64,000 nucleotides of DNA from contig NZ_CP027557.1 in assembly GCF_014854695.1 (NCBI RefSeq), forward strand, positions 248,001-312,000, in the 5' to 3' direction. The notes beneath the pieces were generated by a model, which ran no database searches, had not been told where the DNA came from, and saw nothing but the letters and a program-made list of their open reading frames with translations. The stretch comes from Rhodococcus rhodochrous. Lineage in GTDB: Bacteria; Actinomycetota; Actinomycetes; Mycobacteriales; Mycobacteriaceae. Made by a program: the position numbers and the translations under genes. This document shows positions 10,901 to 19,186 of this stretch, in pieces; position 1 is the first letter of the stretch; every line of letters starts with the position of its first letter.

Positions 10901-11249
10901 GTACCGCGCGGATCACCAGGCCCTCCGCCGTGGCGTCGGGGGAGCCGGACGGGATGGTCGAGACGAGCGTGCCGCCGTCGGAACCGAGCTGCGCTGCTGC
11001 CGCGCACGGCACGCTGGCCCGCAGCGTGAGCGGGGCGTAGGTGACGAGCGGCGCCTCGACACTGTCGATGCTGCCGTTCTGCGGCCATTGCAGTTCGCCG
11101 GTCTCCTGCCGGACCGGCAGGAACGGAAGGGTCAGAGCCAGCACGAACCCGAGCAGTCCCGACACGATCGCGACGATCCGCGCTGTGCGGACGCGCGATG
11201 TCGGGTCGGACGAATCGGTTTTCCCGGGCGAAGCGGTATCGGCTGGCAC
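7953..11249 (-). CDS. embC: Arabinosyltransferase EmbC/EmbA-like
   Basis: This is a second Emb arabinosyltransferase of 1,098 residues with the same architecture as its downstream paralogue: N-terminal membrane anchor, GANTSDDGYI catalytic loop, ARWW motif before it, about a dozen membrane helices and a C-terminal lectin-like domain ending in RSGLWSP. EALGAGTAVGFTPNG and VSPDGSLARRF resemble EmbC most, so the EmbC label is a best guess; EmbA cannot be excluded. It should act in arabinogalactan (and perhaps lipoarabinomannan) arabinan synthesis at the outer face of the membrane. The start is GTG at 11249 with a TAGCAT -10 element 8 bases upstream and no ribosome-binding site. The Met306-equivalent is methionine (ILNMARV). 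Confidence 0.92.
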   Translation of the reverse strand: MPADTASPGKTDSSDPTSRVRTARIVAIVSGLLGFVLALTLPFLPVRQETGELQWPQNGSIDSVEAPLVTYAPLTLRASVPCAAAAQLGSDGGTLVSTIPSGSPDATAEGLVIRAVPGEDGAPGTVEAVLRNSVLVSAPLDEPCTAVTVASNSERTAAEIVGSDPPVAIELEGDERPQMVGVFSDLTGPAGAFEPGGDDSTERLSVRAELDSRFTSTPTVLKLLAMIVCALATLVSLVALHRLDGIDGRRARRFLPARWWRFTLVDAIVVATLLLWHVLGANTSDDGYILNMARVSGDAGYMANYFRWFGVPEAPFGWFYDVLVVFAQVSTASVWMRVPTLIAAILCWMVISREVIPRLGVAVRHSRVSLWTAGLVFLAFWLPYNNGLRPEPIIAVGALLTWCSIERAIATGRMLPAAIAVLIAAFSLAAGPTGLIAVAALVAGMRPLVKVLVARRHLVGVVAPLAPILASGTVVLIAVFADQTLASVLEATRVRSAVGPNVPWFDERLRWDALLTVSPDGSLARRFGVFVMLLCLVVCVMLILRKGRIPGTAIGPSRRILGIVFASLLLMMLTPTKWTHHFGVYAGLAASVAALAAIGVGSVGIRSARNRALFTAGVLFVLAMAFTGSNGWWYVSSYGIPWWDKPPSISGYAFSTALLGLTVLALLLAAWFHLREPFTTPRPDRNGRVRTLASAPLTLVAAAVVLFEVLSLLKGAVSQYPAYSIAKSNAAALTGNSCGLANEVLVESDPNATMLQPLDGDAGEALGAGTAVGFTPNGVALDLTADAETTTTGGANTVDSEEGGTTTSTSAGTEGGRTSDEGINGSTVKLPFGLDPQTTPVLGSYRSGVQQSAELESGWYALPERTDETPLLVVTAAGRVRYVDPDGVITPGQDVLLEFGSSSGDDVTPLATLAPIDIGPSPSWRNLRVPSDAIPADADAVRIVVDDGDLSPDQWVAVTPPRMPRMQTLQEVVGSDAPVLIDWSVGLAFPCQRPFGHRNGVAEVPEYRILPDRVGADATNGWQDDIGGGPLGWIPLLLNAEAVPTYLNHDWDRDWGSLEQYRPIDPDASPAEVTTDVTTRSGLWSPGRIRDGVPVLLE

Positions 11250-11379
11250 AAGCGTCGATGCTAGGCGAGTCCCGTCACGGTCCGGGCTCGTGCCGCTCTG
11301 CTCGCACTACTCGTGGGTACTCCGCGGTTCTGTCCGACCACGTCCGGAGCCGTACCTCCCGCCACTAGCATCGCTGTCT

Positions 11380-14157
11380 ATGAAGACCTCCACCCCGATC
11401 GGGCGCGCTCTGCGCGCGGCGGGCACCGGGGAGGTCTGCGACGACTCGACCACGCGCGCGCTGTACTCGTCCGACGCCTCTCTCTATCGCGTCCCACCAC
11501 AGGCCGTGGTGCGCGCCCGATCGATCGACGACATCGCCACGACCCTCGACGTGTGCCGGCGCGAGGGTGTCCCCCTCACCTCCCGCGGCACCGGCACCTC
11601 CCTCGCGGGCAACGCCGTCGGACCCGGCGTCGTCATCGACTTCTCGCGTCACCTGAACCGGGTGCTCTCCGTCGACCCCGAGACGCGGACCGCGCGGGTG
11701 CAACCGGGTGTCGTGCAGGCCGAGCTCCAGCGCGCCGCGGCACCGCACGGTCTGCGCTTCGGCCCCGATCCGTCCACCCACAACCGATGCACGATCGGCG
11801 GGATGATCGGCAACAACGCGTGCGGGGCGCGGGCGCTCGGCTACGGCCGCACGTCCGACAATGTCGTCGCGCTCGAGGTGCTCACCGGCACCGGGCACCC
11901 GCTGTCGCTGCCCGGCGAGGACCCGACGCTCGAGCCGCTGCGGAAGATCGTCGCGCGCGATCTCGCAACCATCCGTACCGAATTCGGTCGCTTCGGCCGG
12001 CAGGTATCGGGTTACGCACTCGAGCATCTGTTGCCGGAGAACGGATTCGACGTCCGAAAGCTGTTCGTCGGCAGCGAGGGCACCCTCGGGATCACGACCG
12101 AGGCGACGGTGCAGTTGATCGCCGATCCTGCCGTCCGCACGATGGTCGTACTCGGCTATCCCGACATCGTCGCCGCCGGCAACGCCGCGCACGGACTGCT
12201 CGGCTTCCGGCCCACGGCGTGCGAAGGACTCGACTCGCGGATCGTCGACATCGTCCGGCACCGGCGCGGGCCGGAAGCAGTACCGCCCCTGCCGTCGGGT
12301 GCGGCGTGGCTGTTCGTCGAACTGGCGGGTGACGACGCCGACGAAGTGCGCGACCGGGCGAAGGCGCTCGCGCACGCCGCAGCCGCGACCGACGTCCTGC
12401 ACGTCGAGGACCAGGCGCGGGCCGCCGCGTTGTGGCGCATCCGGGAGGAGGGGGCAGGCCTGTCGGCGAGAAGTCCGAAGGGACTGCCCGCGCACGCGGG
12501 ATGGGAGGACGCCGCCGTCCCCGCCCACCGCGTCGGCGACTATCTCCGCGACTTCGAGGAACTGCTCGCCGGATACGACGTCACCGGCTATCCCTACGGG
12601 CACTTCGCCGACGGATGCATCCACATCCGCCTCGACATCCCGCTCGAGGTTCCCGGCCTGTTTCGCGAATTCCTCTTCGAAGCAGGCAAACTCGTCGCCG
12701 AGTACGGCGGGTCGATGTCGGGGGAGCACGGCGACGGCCGGGCCCGGAGCGAACTGCTGCCCCTGATGTACTCGCCCGACGCGCTCGCGCTGTTCGGCGC
12801 CGTGAAGTCGGTCTTCGACCCGGAGAACATCCTCAACCCCGGAGTGCTCGTCGACCCGCGACCCGTCGACGTCGACCTCCGCGTCCCGGCCGCACGGAAG
12901 GTTCGTGAGGGTCTGGCCTTCCGTTATCTCGAGGACGGCGGCGACTTCACACAGGCCGTGCATCGGTGCACCGGGATCGGCAAGTGCCGCGCCGACAACA
13001 CCGGCACCGGCGGGGTGATGTGCCCGTCCTTCCTCGCGACCCGCGAGGAGAAGGACTCCACCCGCGGACGAGCCCGGGCACTGCAGGAGATGCTCAACGG
13101 TCACCTCGTCGACGAGTCGTGGCAGTCGCCGGAGGTGCACGAAGCGCTCGAGCTGTGCCTGTCGTGCAAAGGATGCCTGTCGGACTGCCCGACCGGGGTC
13201 GACATGGCGACCCTCAAATCCGAAGTGTTGCACCAGACCTACCGGGGACGGCGACGGCCCGCCAGCCACTACGGTCTCGGCAGACTGCCGCAGTGGGCGG
13301 CGATCGCCTCCCGCGCGCCGCGTGCCGTCAACGCTCTGGCCCGGATCCCGGGCGTCGCCCCGCTCGGCTTGACCGTCGCCGGTCTCGATCGACGCCGCCA
13401 CGTTCCGGCGTTCGCTCCTCGCACCTTCCGGAAGTGGTTCGCCGACACCCTCCCGCAACGATCCCGCACGGGCGACCCGGTGTTGCTGTTCGTCGACACC
13501 TTCACCGAGTACTTCACCCCGGAGATCGGAGCCGCCGCCGTGCGTGTCCTCGAGACCGCCGGATACAGCGTGCACATTACCGACGAACCCCGTTGTTGCG
13601 GGCTGACGTGGATCACCACCGGCCAGCTCGATCAGGCCCGGAAGATCGTGGGCCGCACCGTCGCCGAACTCTTCCGCAGCGGCATGCCGATCGTCGGGCT
13701 CGAACCGTCGTGCACCGCCGTCCTGCGCTCCGACGTGGTCGAACTGCTCGGGTCCGCGCCCGCACGTCTCGTGGCCGACAGCACCACGACCCTCGCCGAA
13801 CTCCTCGCCGACTGGGAACCGCCGTCGCTGGACGGAACACGGATCATCGCGCAACCCCACTGTCACCACCACGCCGTCATGGGCTGGGGTGCGGACGCCG
13901 CCCTGCTGCGACGCGCCGGTGCCGACGTGCAGCGACTCGCCGGCTGCTGCGGCCTGGCCGGAAACTTCGGGGTCGAACGCGGGCACTACGAGGTGTCGGT
14001 GGCGGTCGCGCGGACCCAACTGCTACCGGCGGTCGAGGCGGCATCCGACGACGCGGTGATCCTCGCCGATGGGTACTCGTGCCGTACCCAGCTCAGCGAC
14101 CTCACGACGCGGCGCGGCACGCACCTGGCCGAGTTGCTGGCCTCACGACTGCCGTAG
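11380..14157 (+). CDS. FAD-linked oxidase / Fe-S dehydrogenase fusion (D-2-hydroxyacid type)
   Basis: The product is 925 residues. The N-terminal half is a PCMH-type FAD-binding domain (SRGTGTSLAGNAVG, GGMIGNNACGARALGYG) with an FAD-oxidase C-terminal lid. The C-terminal half is a ferredoxin-like and CCG-type Fe-S module: CTGIGKC..CPS, CLSCKGCLSDCPTG, and two CCG repeats (RCCGLTW, GCCGLAG). This is the GlcD-GlcF/YdiJ layout, which oxidises D-2-hydroxyacids such as D-lactate or D-2-hydroxyglutarate and passes electrons to the quinone pool. The substrate cannot be told from sequence. ATG at 11380 is preceded by TAGCAT 8 bases upstream with no Shine-Dalgarno, so translation may be leaderless. 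It is divergent from embC and separates it from aftA. Confidence 0.9.
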   Translation: MKTSTPIGRALRAAGTGEVCDDSTTRALYSSDASLYRVPPQAVVRARSIDDIATTLDVCRREGVPLTSRGTGTSLAGNAVGPGVVIDFSRHLNRVLSVDPETRTARVQPGVVQAELQRAAAPHGLRFGPDPSTHNRCTIGGMIGNNACGARALGYGRTSDNVVALEVLTGTGHPLSLPGEDPTLEPLRKIVARDLATIRTEFGRFGRQVSGYALEHLLPENGFDVRKLFVGSEGTLGITTEATVQLIADPAVRTMVVLGYPDIVAAGNAAHGLLGFRPTACEGLDSRIVDIVRHRRGPEAVPPLPSGAAWLFVELAGDDADEVRDRAKALAHAAAATDVLHVEDQARAAALWRIREEGAGLSARSPKGLPAHAGWEDAAVPAHRVGDYLRDFEELLAGYDVTGYPYGHFADGCIHIRLDIPLEVPGLFREFLFEAGKLVAEYGGSMSGEHGDGRARSELLPLMYSPDALALFGAVKSVFDPENILNPGVLVDPRPVDVDLRVPAARKVREGLAFRYLEDGGDFTQAVHRCTGIGKCRADNTGTGGVMCPSFLATREEKDSTRGRARALQEMLNGHLVDESWQSPEVHEALELCLSCKGCLSDCPTGVDMATLKSEVLHQTYRGRRRPASHYGLGRLPQWAAIASRAPRAVNALARIPGVAPLGLTVAGLDRRRHVPAFAPRTFRKWFADTLPQRSRTGDPVLLFVDTFTEYFTPEIGAAAVRVLETAGYSVHITDEPRCCGLTWITTGQLDQARKIVGRTVAELFRSGMPIVGLEPSCTAVLRSDVVELLGSAPARLVADSTTTLAELLADWEPPSLDGTRIIAQPHCHHHAVMGWGADAALLRRAGADVQRLAGCCGLAGNFGVERGHYEVSVAVARTQLLPAVEAASDDAVILADGYSCRTQLSDLTTRRGTHLAELLASRLP

Positions 14158-14171
14158 GTGCGGCGGGCTCA

Positions 14172-14828
14172 TCATCTGCGGCGTCGTCCTCTGGTGCGTT
14201 CGCTGCGGGTGGGTCGTGGCCCGAGTTCGTAGGGGATCTTCAGGATGTGGCGGGTTTTGGCGTCGATATCGCAGTTGCCGGAGGCGACGGAGTGGAGGAT
14301 GCCGTTGTAAACGAGGTCCCACAGGTCGGGGTTGCGCTGGATCTCGCTGATCTTGAACGAATGGATTTCGTTGCCGTGGGCGTCTTTCAAACGGAGAACA
14401 CGGCTGTAGCCGTCTGCGGAGAACTGGATGCGAGTGAGGTGGTAGGTGTCGACCCAGCTGCTGCGCCATTGCACCCAACTGGCACCGGCTGCGGTCCAAT
14501 GGTTTCCCTTGCCGAAGAACAACAATAGTGAACTTCCGGGGATGATGACCCACATGATCCACCAGTGGATCCAGCGAAAGTCTCCATTGATGACGGTGAG
14601 GTACACGACCAAGATTGCCGCTATGAGGAATGCGCCGATGTATCGGTCGCGCACGGTGGGCTGGAGCCATTCGAGAACGGGGCCGAGATGCTCGGGTGTT
14701 TTCGGCGGCTTACGGGGATGTTTGTCGGTCGGTGTGTATTCGGTTCCGTGGTGGATGCGTGGCGCGCGAGGGGGACGAGGTTGGCCGTTGACCACATCGG
14801 GCATCGGAGGAAGATCGGTTGCGTTCAT
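14172..14828 (-). CDS. Membrane protein, last gene of secretion-like operon
   Basis: I do not recognise this 218-residue protein. The first ~65 residues are proline- and charge-rich. Two hydrophobic segments follow (about 70-88, YIGAFLIAAILVVYL; and 95-112, WWIMWVIIPGSSLLLFF), then a soluble domain of about 90 residues that may be PH-like, with a basic tail. It begins 8 bases after the preceding 386-residue gene and has a GAGG ribosome-binding site, so it belongs to the four-gene operon starting at 16562. As the membrane-anchored last gene after a possible secreted effector, it could be an immunity or docking protein; that is inference only. Confidence 0.75.
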   Translation of the reverse strand: MNATDLPPMPDVVNGQPRPPRAPRIHHGTEYTPTDKHPRKPPKTPEHLGPVLEWLQPTVRDRYIGAFLIAAILVVYLTVINGDFRWIHWWIMWVIIPGSSLLLFFGKGNHWTAAGASWVQWRSSWVDTYHLTRIQFSADGYSRVLRLKDAHGNEIHSFKISEIQRNPDLWDLVYNGILHSVASGNCDIDAKTRHILKIPYELGPRPTRSERTRGRRRR

Positions 14829-14836
14829 TTCTGACC

Positions 14837-15997
14837 TCAGAACAGATTGCCCACCCAGCGTGCCGCAGAGCCGGCAGCACCGGAGATGTCGTCCCAGTGT
14901 TCGATCACTTCGCCGACGCCGAACGCGACACCGACTCCTGCGCCCACGGCGAGCAACGTGACGGGACCGCCGGCTGCGCTCGCGAGTATCAATTCGGTCG
15001 CTACGGTTCCTGCGACGAACCCTCCGACATCCTTTGCGATGGCCTTTACCGCTTCTCCAGTTGTCTCGGCATTCATCACGTCACTTGCGGTCTGGCCGGC
15101 GGTGAGGGCTAGTCCTAGATAAGGAACTTTCGAGCCCACACCCGCCAGGGTCGATCCTTTGGGAAAGAGGTCGCCGAGATCACCGCCGACACTCTGGACG
15201 AACTTGTTGTCACCGATCCCCGCAAGCAGTCGAGAATTCTCCGCAGCGAACCTCGCTGCATCGTCCGCCCCGCCTTGGAAGGCCCGAACAGCCCTGGCCG
15301 CTGTCGCTTCCGGGTACGGATCACCCAACCGCGCCGCTTCCGCAGCAAGCTCACGCAGCCGAGCGAGGGTTGCGCCTCGTGTCTCGGATAGCTCTCCCCA
15401 TTTCGACAACTCGGAGACTGTCGTCGCTATGTATCCGCCCACGGTATGAGCCAAGAGCCATTCCCACTGGGCTTCTGCGTCCTTCAGAATCGTCGTCGGC
15501 CCGCGCAAGGCTTCCGCGAGTGCGTTGTGCGCTGCGGTTTCGACTGCGCGACCGTCCGCAACGAGCCCCGCAGCCGTCTCGTAGGCCGCGATCTGCTTCG
15601 CCCGAAGTGTGTGGAGCGCAATGTCGTACGAGTTCGGATCGGCGTCGAGTGGCTCACCGATCCCGACGCCGAACTCCACGGGAATGCCGGCTTCCGCCGC
15701 TGTCTCCTCGGCCTGCGACATGCGTGACCGGGCGGTGGCGAGTCCGTCGGCGAATGCGCGGAGGGCAGCGGCGATCACGTCGATCTGGTCTGCAGCCTCG
15801 GTCGTCCCGGTGATGATGCGGTCGAGGGTCGTGCGGAACGCATCTCCCGCAGGGCTTCCGAACTCGAATTCGGACTCTGTACGGCCGTCGCGGGCCGACT
15901 TCAGTCGGTCGTTCACACCCGTGACAAGGGCAGCGAGCGAATCCGCACATGCGTAGCAGGAGGTGGGGTCGCCGAAGACTCGGGTGTCGAGACTCAT
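14837..15997 (-). CDS. WXG100/LXG-like protein with glycine-rich hydrophobic C-terminus
   Basis: The 386-residue product has an N-terminal, largely alpha-helical region of ~120 residues resembling WXG100/LXG-type secretion domains, without a clear WXG (FGSPAGDAF at that place). A helical middle follows, then a C-terminal region rich in Gly/Ala/Val with hydrophobic stretches (VGGFVAGTVATELILASAAG, then a run ending in VGVAFGVGEVIEHWDD). The tail resembles glycine-zipper membrane-active segments. ATG at 15997 overlaps the stop of the upstream EspC-like gene (ATGA), so translation is coupled. GC content looks lower than in the neighbouring envelope genes. A type VII substrate, possibly membrane-active, is the best guess; no enzymatic motif is visible. 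Confidence 0.7.
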   Translation of the reverse strand: MSLDTRVFGDPTSCYACADSLAALVTGVNDRLKSARDGRTESEFEFGSPAGDAFRTTLDRIITGTTEAADQIDVIAAALRAFADGLATARSRMSQAEETAAEAGIPVEFGVGIGEPLDADPNSYDIALHTLRAKQIAAYETAAGLVADGRAVETAAHNALAEALRGPTTILKDAEAQWEWLLAHTVGGYIATTVSELSKWGELSETRGATLARLRELAAEAARLGDPYPEATAARAVRAFQGGADDAARFAAENSRLLAGIGDNKFVQSVGGDLGDLFPKGSTLAGVGSKVPYLGLALTAGQTASDVMNAETTGEAVKAIAKDVGGFVAGTVATELILASAAGGPVTLLAVGAGVGVAFGVGEVIEHWDDISGAAGSAARWVGNLF

Positions 15998-16269
15998 CCC
16001 TCACCGGCCTTCGCGATCTCCTGAGCAGTGTGCGACTCGGCGTCCTGGTAGGCGCGCAGACTGTCCTGGGTGGCGTCTGCTGCACTGGCCAGCGACCGGA
16101 CCGCCGCGTCCAGGACGGAAGCAATCGACCCGAGAGCGTCGACGAGCAGCGGAGTGGCGGCACCCGCGTCGGGTATCGGTGCGGGATCGGGTCCGAGCTC
16201 GTCGATTCCCATCGCTCCGGTCGCCAGGAGTTTCGCGACGGCGTCGAGGTCGCCGATGTCGATGCTCAC
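15994..16269 (-). CDS. EspC/WXG100-like small secreted protein
   Basis: This is a 91-residue helical-hairpin protein rich in Ala and Asp. Its C-terminal region carries YQDAE, which fits the YxxxD/E signal required for ESX/type VII export, and the size fits EspC-like (DUF2580) or WXG100 partners. GTG at 16269 has a strong GGAGG ribosome-binding site and its first bases overlap the stop of the upstream SAV_915-like gene; its own stop overlaps the start of the 386-residue gene. It probably pairs with that larger protein for export. No ESX ATPase or membrane core gene is in the window, so any secretion apparatus would lie elsewhere. Confidence 0.72.
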   Translation of the reverse strand: MSIDIGDLDAVAKLLATGAMGIDELGPDPAPIPDAGAATPLLVDALGSIASVLDAAVRSLASAADATQDSLRAYQDAESHTAQEIAKAGEG

Positions 16270-16562
16270 CGGGACCACCTCCTTCCGAGCGGGTCCTCGA
16301 ACGGACGGTCTTCGTCCTCGACCGGGGGTGGTTGTCGGCCGTCGAGCAGGACCACGTCGTACCGGGTGGTCCGATGGATCTCCTGTAGTCCTCTGCTGTC
16401 GACACCCATCCACGGCTGCTGCGGTCCACAACAGCGGACCAGTTCCTCGAGTGAGGTGTAGGCGGGCAACGCCAACCGGTCGTCGGACAGGGTGCGCATC
16501 TCGAGCCGGACCTGCCCGGAGCTGTCGCGGCGTCGGATCGGCACATACAGAACGTCGCTCAT
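16266..16562 (-). CDS. SAV_915/SseB-like small cytosolic protein
   Basis: The 98-residue product has the SseB-like fold pattern of the SAV_915 family: N-terminal strands DVLYVPIRR and VRLEMRTL, then LPAYTSLEELVRCCG and a short YDVVLLD strand, with a charged, disordered C-terminus. ATG at 16562 is chosen because the conserved part begins there, although the frame is open further upstream. It is the first gene of a tightly overlapping four-gene operon, and its stop overlaps the next start. Members of this family often sit beside WXG100-type genes in Mycobacteriales. Its role is unknown; a chaperone or regulator for secretion partners is a guess. Confidence 0.75.
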   Translation of the reverse strand: MSDVLYVPIRRRDSSGQVRLEMRTLSDDRLALPAYTSLEELVRCCGPQQPWMGVDSRGLQEIHRTTRYDVVLLDGRQPPPVEDEDRPFEDPLGRRWSR

Positions 16563-16686
16563 CGAATCCCCCGATTCCGTCGTACCCCCCGTACGACTCG
16601 CCGAGACCTTACCGCAGCGGCGATGAGTTTCCGGCTCCTGCCCGGTCGGTATCTGCGACAGCACCGCTACCTACCAGGAGGTCGTC

Positions 16687-17127
16687 ATGAACACCTTCAC
16701 CCCATCCACCACCGGCACCCGCAACGACACCGCCGCGGCACCCTCACGCACCGCTCGCATCGCAGGCCTGATCGTCAGCGGCCTCGTCGTCCTGTTCCTG
16801 CTGTGGGACTCGATCATCCACATCGCCAACGTCTCGCAGGTGCAGGAGGCCATGGCCGATCTCGGATTCGATCCGAGCCTCAACCGCGTGTTCGGCGTGG
16901 TCCTGCTGATCTGCCTGATCGCCTACGTCCTGCCGCCCACCGCGATCCTCGGTGCCGTTCTGCTCACCGGTTACCTCGGTGGTGCCGTCGCGACGAATCT
17001 GCTCACCGAGCAGCCGATCGTCAGCACGACCCTCTTCCCGATCTACACCGGCATCTTCGTCTGGGGTGGATTGTGGTTGCGGGACATCGGGGTTCGCCGC
17101 ATCATGCCGATTCGCCTGCCGCGGTGA
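16687..17127 (+). CDS. DoxX-like small membrane protein
   Basis: This 146-residue protein has four predicted membrane helices (about residues 26-45, 68-86, 92-112 and 118-135) and the short polar loops typical of DoxX-like (DoxX_2) proteins. Cellular function is not established for the family; links to redox stress are reported for some DoxX proteins. ATG at 16687 is preceded by a good AGGAGG ribosome-binding site. The last 26 bases overlap the 3' end of convergent aftA. It sits between the secretion-like operon and aftA. Confidence 0.8.
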   Translation: MNTFTPSTTGTRNDTAAAPSRTARIAGLIVSGLVVLFLLWDSIIHIANVSQVQEAMADLGFDPSLNRVFGVVLLICLIAYVLPPTAILGAVLLTGYLGGAVATNLLTEQPIVSTTLFPIYTGIFVWGGLWLRDIGVRRIMPIRLPR

Positions 17128-19030
17128 CGACGACGAACGGTCCCACCTCGGTCACGGTGAATCGGGGATCGTCGAACAGTTCCTTGGGGAAGGTCACCGT
17201 GTACCGCCGCACATTGGGATCGTTCGGGTAGACGTCCTCGGCCAGACGCAGCGTGTAGCCCTCGGCGCCCTGTCGGAAGACGACGGCGTCGGGGGCTCGC
17301 CACGGCAACTCCTCCCACGCGGCGAGCAGTTCGTCGGCGGAGGAGAGTTCCGACCACTCCTCGATCGCTGCGGCACGCGCGGAGAATTCCGCCAGCGGGT
17401 TGGCGTAGTGCGAGGTCAGGGCCTGGAAGCCGAAGTACGGGTAGTAGGCGAGGAAGGATGTGTCGGCCGTGAGGACCACATGGTCGTCACGCTCGCCGCC
17501 CAACTGGGACAGCAGGACGTCGTCCACCTCGGCGTAGTAGGACGCGGCACCGGCGGGTCGCTGGTCGGCGCGTTCACCGGCCCCGTCGGTGTCGGTGTAG
17601 GCGACGGTGATCTCACCCCCGAGCACCTGCGGGATGTTCTGGGTGAACGCCAGCGCACCGAGAGCGCCCACCGCCACGAGAACCCTGCGCACGCGCGGAT
17701 TCTCGCTGGTCGCCAGGCTGATCCACCGCGAGAAGTCGACGAAGGCGAATGCGCCTGCCGCAGCGAGCAGTACGAGCAGGATCACCTCGAGACGGAACGC
17801 GAGCAGGGTGTTGCCCACGGCGGTCAACGCCATCGACGCGAGGTACCACAGGTAGACCGCGATCACGCCCAGCCCGAGCGCCTGCGCCCGATGCGACGAC
17901 GACGCGCGGCCCACGAGCCACACGGTGCCCAGCAACGACAACAGTCCGATCAGGGACATGTGGAACATCGGCAACGGCAGTCGCGCACCGCCATCGGGGA
18001 GATAGTGCGTTGCGGTACCGGACTCGGACGGAGGATTACCGCCCAGCACGTCGAACACGAACGGCGCCCACACGATCAACGCGACGAGCATCGCGATCAC
18101 CGCGATCACCACGAGACGCACGAGCACCGGAAGGACCGCCCGCCACGACCCGGTGGCGCGACGCGCGAGGTACGCCGCGACGACGGCCATCACCGTCACC
18201 GCGAACGCCGCGATTCCGAGATAGAGGGTGTAGAAGGTCGCGGCGAGACCGAGGAACAGGCCCGTCCCCACGACGGCGCCCCAGCCCTGTCGCACCCGGC
18301 CACCGCGCGTAGCGGGCAGGAAACCGCCCCAGGCCAGCACCAACGTCGGCGCGACCAGCACAGCGATCACCGCTCCGTAGGGTTCCGGCGAACCGTAGGC
18401 CAGTACGACGAGCGTCGTCGCGGTGGCGGCGAGCACCGCCAGGTCGGAGCGGACCAGTTCGGACCACAACACCAGGGCGACGACCGCCGCGACCGCCAGC
18501 GAACCGATCGCATACGGCTTGAACGCTTCCCAGCCGTCCATGCCCAGCACATTCGCGACACGGCCACCGATCCAGAACCACCCGGCCGGATAGAACGACG
18601 GCAGATCGGCGTAGTTCATGTCGCGCAACGCCGCGCTGTCCGTCAGCCGCGTGAGGAACTGGGTGCGGAACTCCTGGTCGACGGAGATGCCGTGCAGATA
18701 GAGGCGGGTCGCGGCGAGCGGCATCCCGAGGGTCGCGGTCACCAGGCCGGACAGCGCCGCCCACGACAACACCCGCGCCCCCGTCACCCATCTGCGGCGA
18801 CGCAACAGATAGATCGAGAGGCCGAGCACGGCGAGTGCCGCGAACTGCATCACGGTGGTGACGGCCTGCGTCACATTCGACGAATTGAACGCCGGCCACT
18901 GCACGCGGTCGAAGGCGAACAGCCCCACCGCCGCGACGAGTGCTGCGACGAGCGCTGCGCAGACGAACTGCGCGAGCGTCGAGACGGCACGGCGTAACGG
19001 GGCTACTGCTACAGGAGTGTCGGCGAGCAC
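17102..19030 (-). CDS. aftA: Galactan 5-O-arabinofuranosyltransferase AftA
   Basis: AftA places the first arabinofuranose residues on the galactan chain, using decaprenyl-phosphoryl-arabinose. The 642-residue product matches the family length (643 in M. tuberculosis) and reads collinearly: GMPLAATRLYLHGISVDQEF with LRDM and FYPAGWFWIGGR, SSPEPYG-like GSPEPYGA, AYTDTDGAGERADQRP, and the C-terminal NVRRYTVTF..FDDPRFTV..VGPFVV. About ten membrane helices precede a periplasmic tail. GTG at 19030 is preceded by TATGCT 6 bases upstream with no Shine-Dalgarno, so it is probably leaderless. In M. tuberculosis aftA sits directly between dprE2 and embC; here extra genes lie on both sides. Confidence 0.94.
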   Translation of the reverse strand: MLADTPVAVAPLRRAVSTLAQFVCAALVAALVAAVGLFAFDRVQWPAFNSSNVTQAVTTVMQFAALAVLGLSIYLLRRRRWVTGARVLSWAALSGLVTATLGMPLAATRLYLHGISVDQEFRTQFLTRLTDSAALRDMNYADLPSFYPAGWFWIGGRVANVLGMDGWEAFKPYAIGSLAVAAVVALVLWSELVRSDLAVLAATATTLVVLAYGSPEPYGAVIAVLVAPTLVLAWGGFLPATRGGRVRQGWGAVVGTGLFLGLAATFYTLYLGIAAFAVTVMAVVAAYLARRATGSWRAVLPVLVRLVVIAVIAMLVALIVWAPFVFDVLGGNPPSESGTATHYLPDGGARLPLPMFHMSLIGLLSLLGTVWLVGRASSSHRAQALGLGVIAVYLWYLASMALTAVGNTLLAFRLEVILLVLLAAAGAFAFVDFSRWISLATSENPRVRRVLVAVGALGALAFTQNIPQVLGGEITVAYTDTDGAGERADQRPAGAASYYAEVDDVLLSQLGGERDDHVVLTADTSFLAYYPYFGFQALTSHYANPLAEFSARAAAIEEWSELSSADELLAAWEELPWRAPDAVVFRQGAEGYTLRLAEDVYPNDPNVRRYTVTFPKELFDDPRFTVTEVGPFVVVTAAGESA

Positions 19031-19140
19031 CCCACGAGCATAGAGATGCGTCCGCGAGACGAGTGGTGGCCCGATTCGCGCCGCAAAAACGCCGCCGTCC
19101 ACCGGTCGGGACCTTCATCCTGGAAGTTGCGTCGGGAAAC

Positions 19141-19160
19141 CGGGCCGTCGGTACGGCCCG
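19141..19160 (+). other. Stem-loop in leader of small secreted protein
   Basis: A perfect 8-bp GC-rich stem (19141-19148 with 19153-19160) with a four-base loop lies 26 bases before the ATG at 19187. It could be an mRNA stability or translational control element, or just a chance GC hairpin. Confidence 0.35.
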
Positions 19161-19186
19161 GGGAATCCGAACGAAAGGCTCAGATC

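Noticed and set aside
11365..14019. An 884-codon minus-strand frame opposite the FAD/Fe-S dehydrogenase
   Set aside because: Complement of a gene with complete FAD and Fe-S motifs; no domain pattern in the antisense product.
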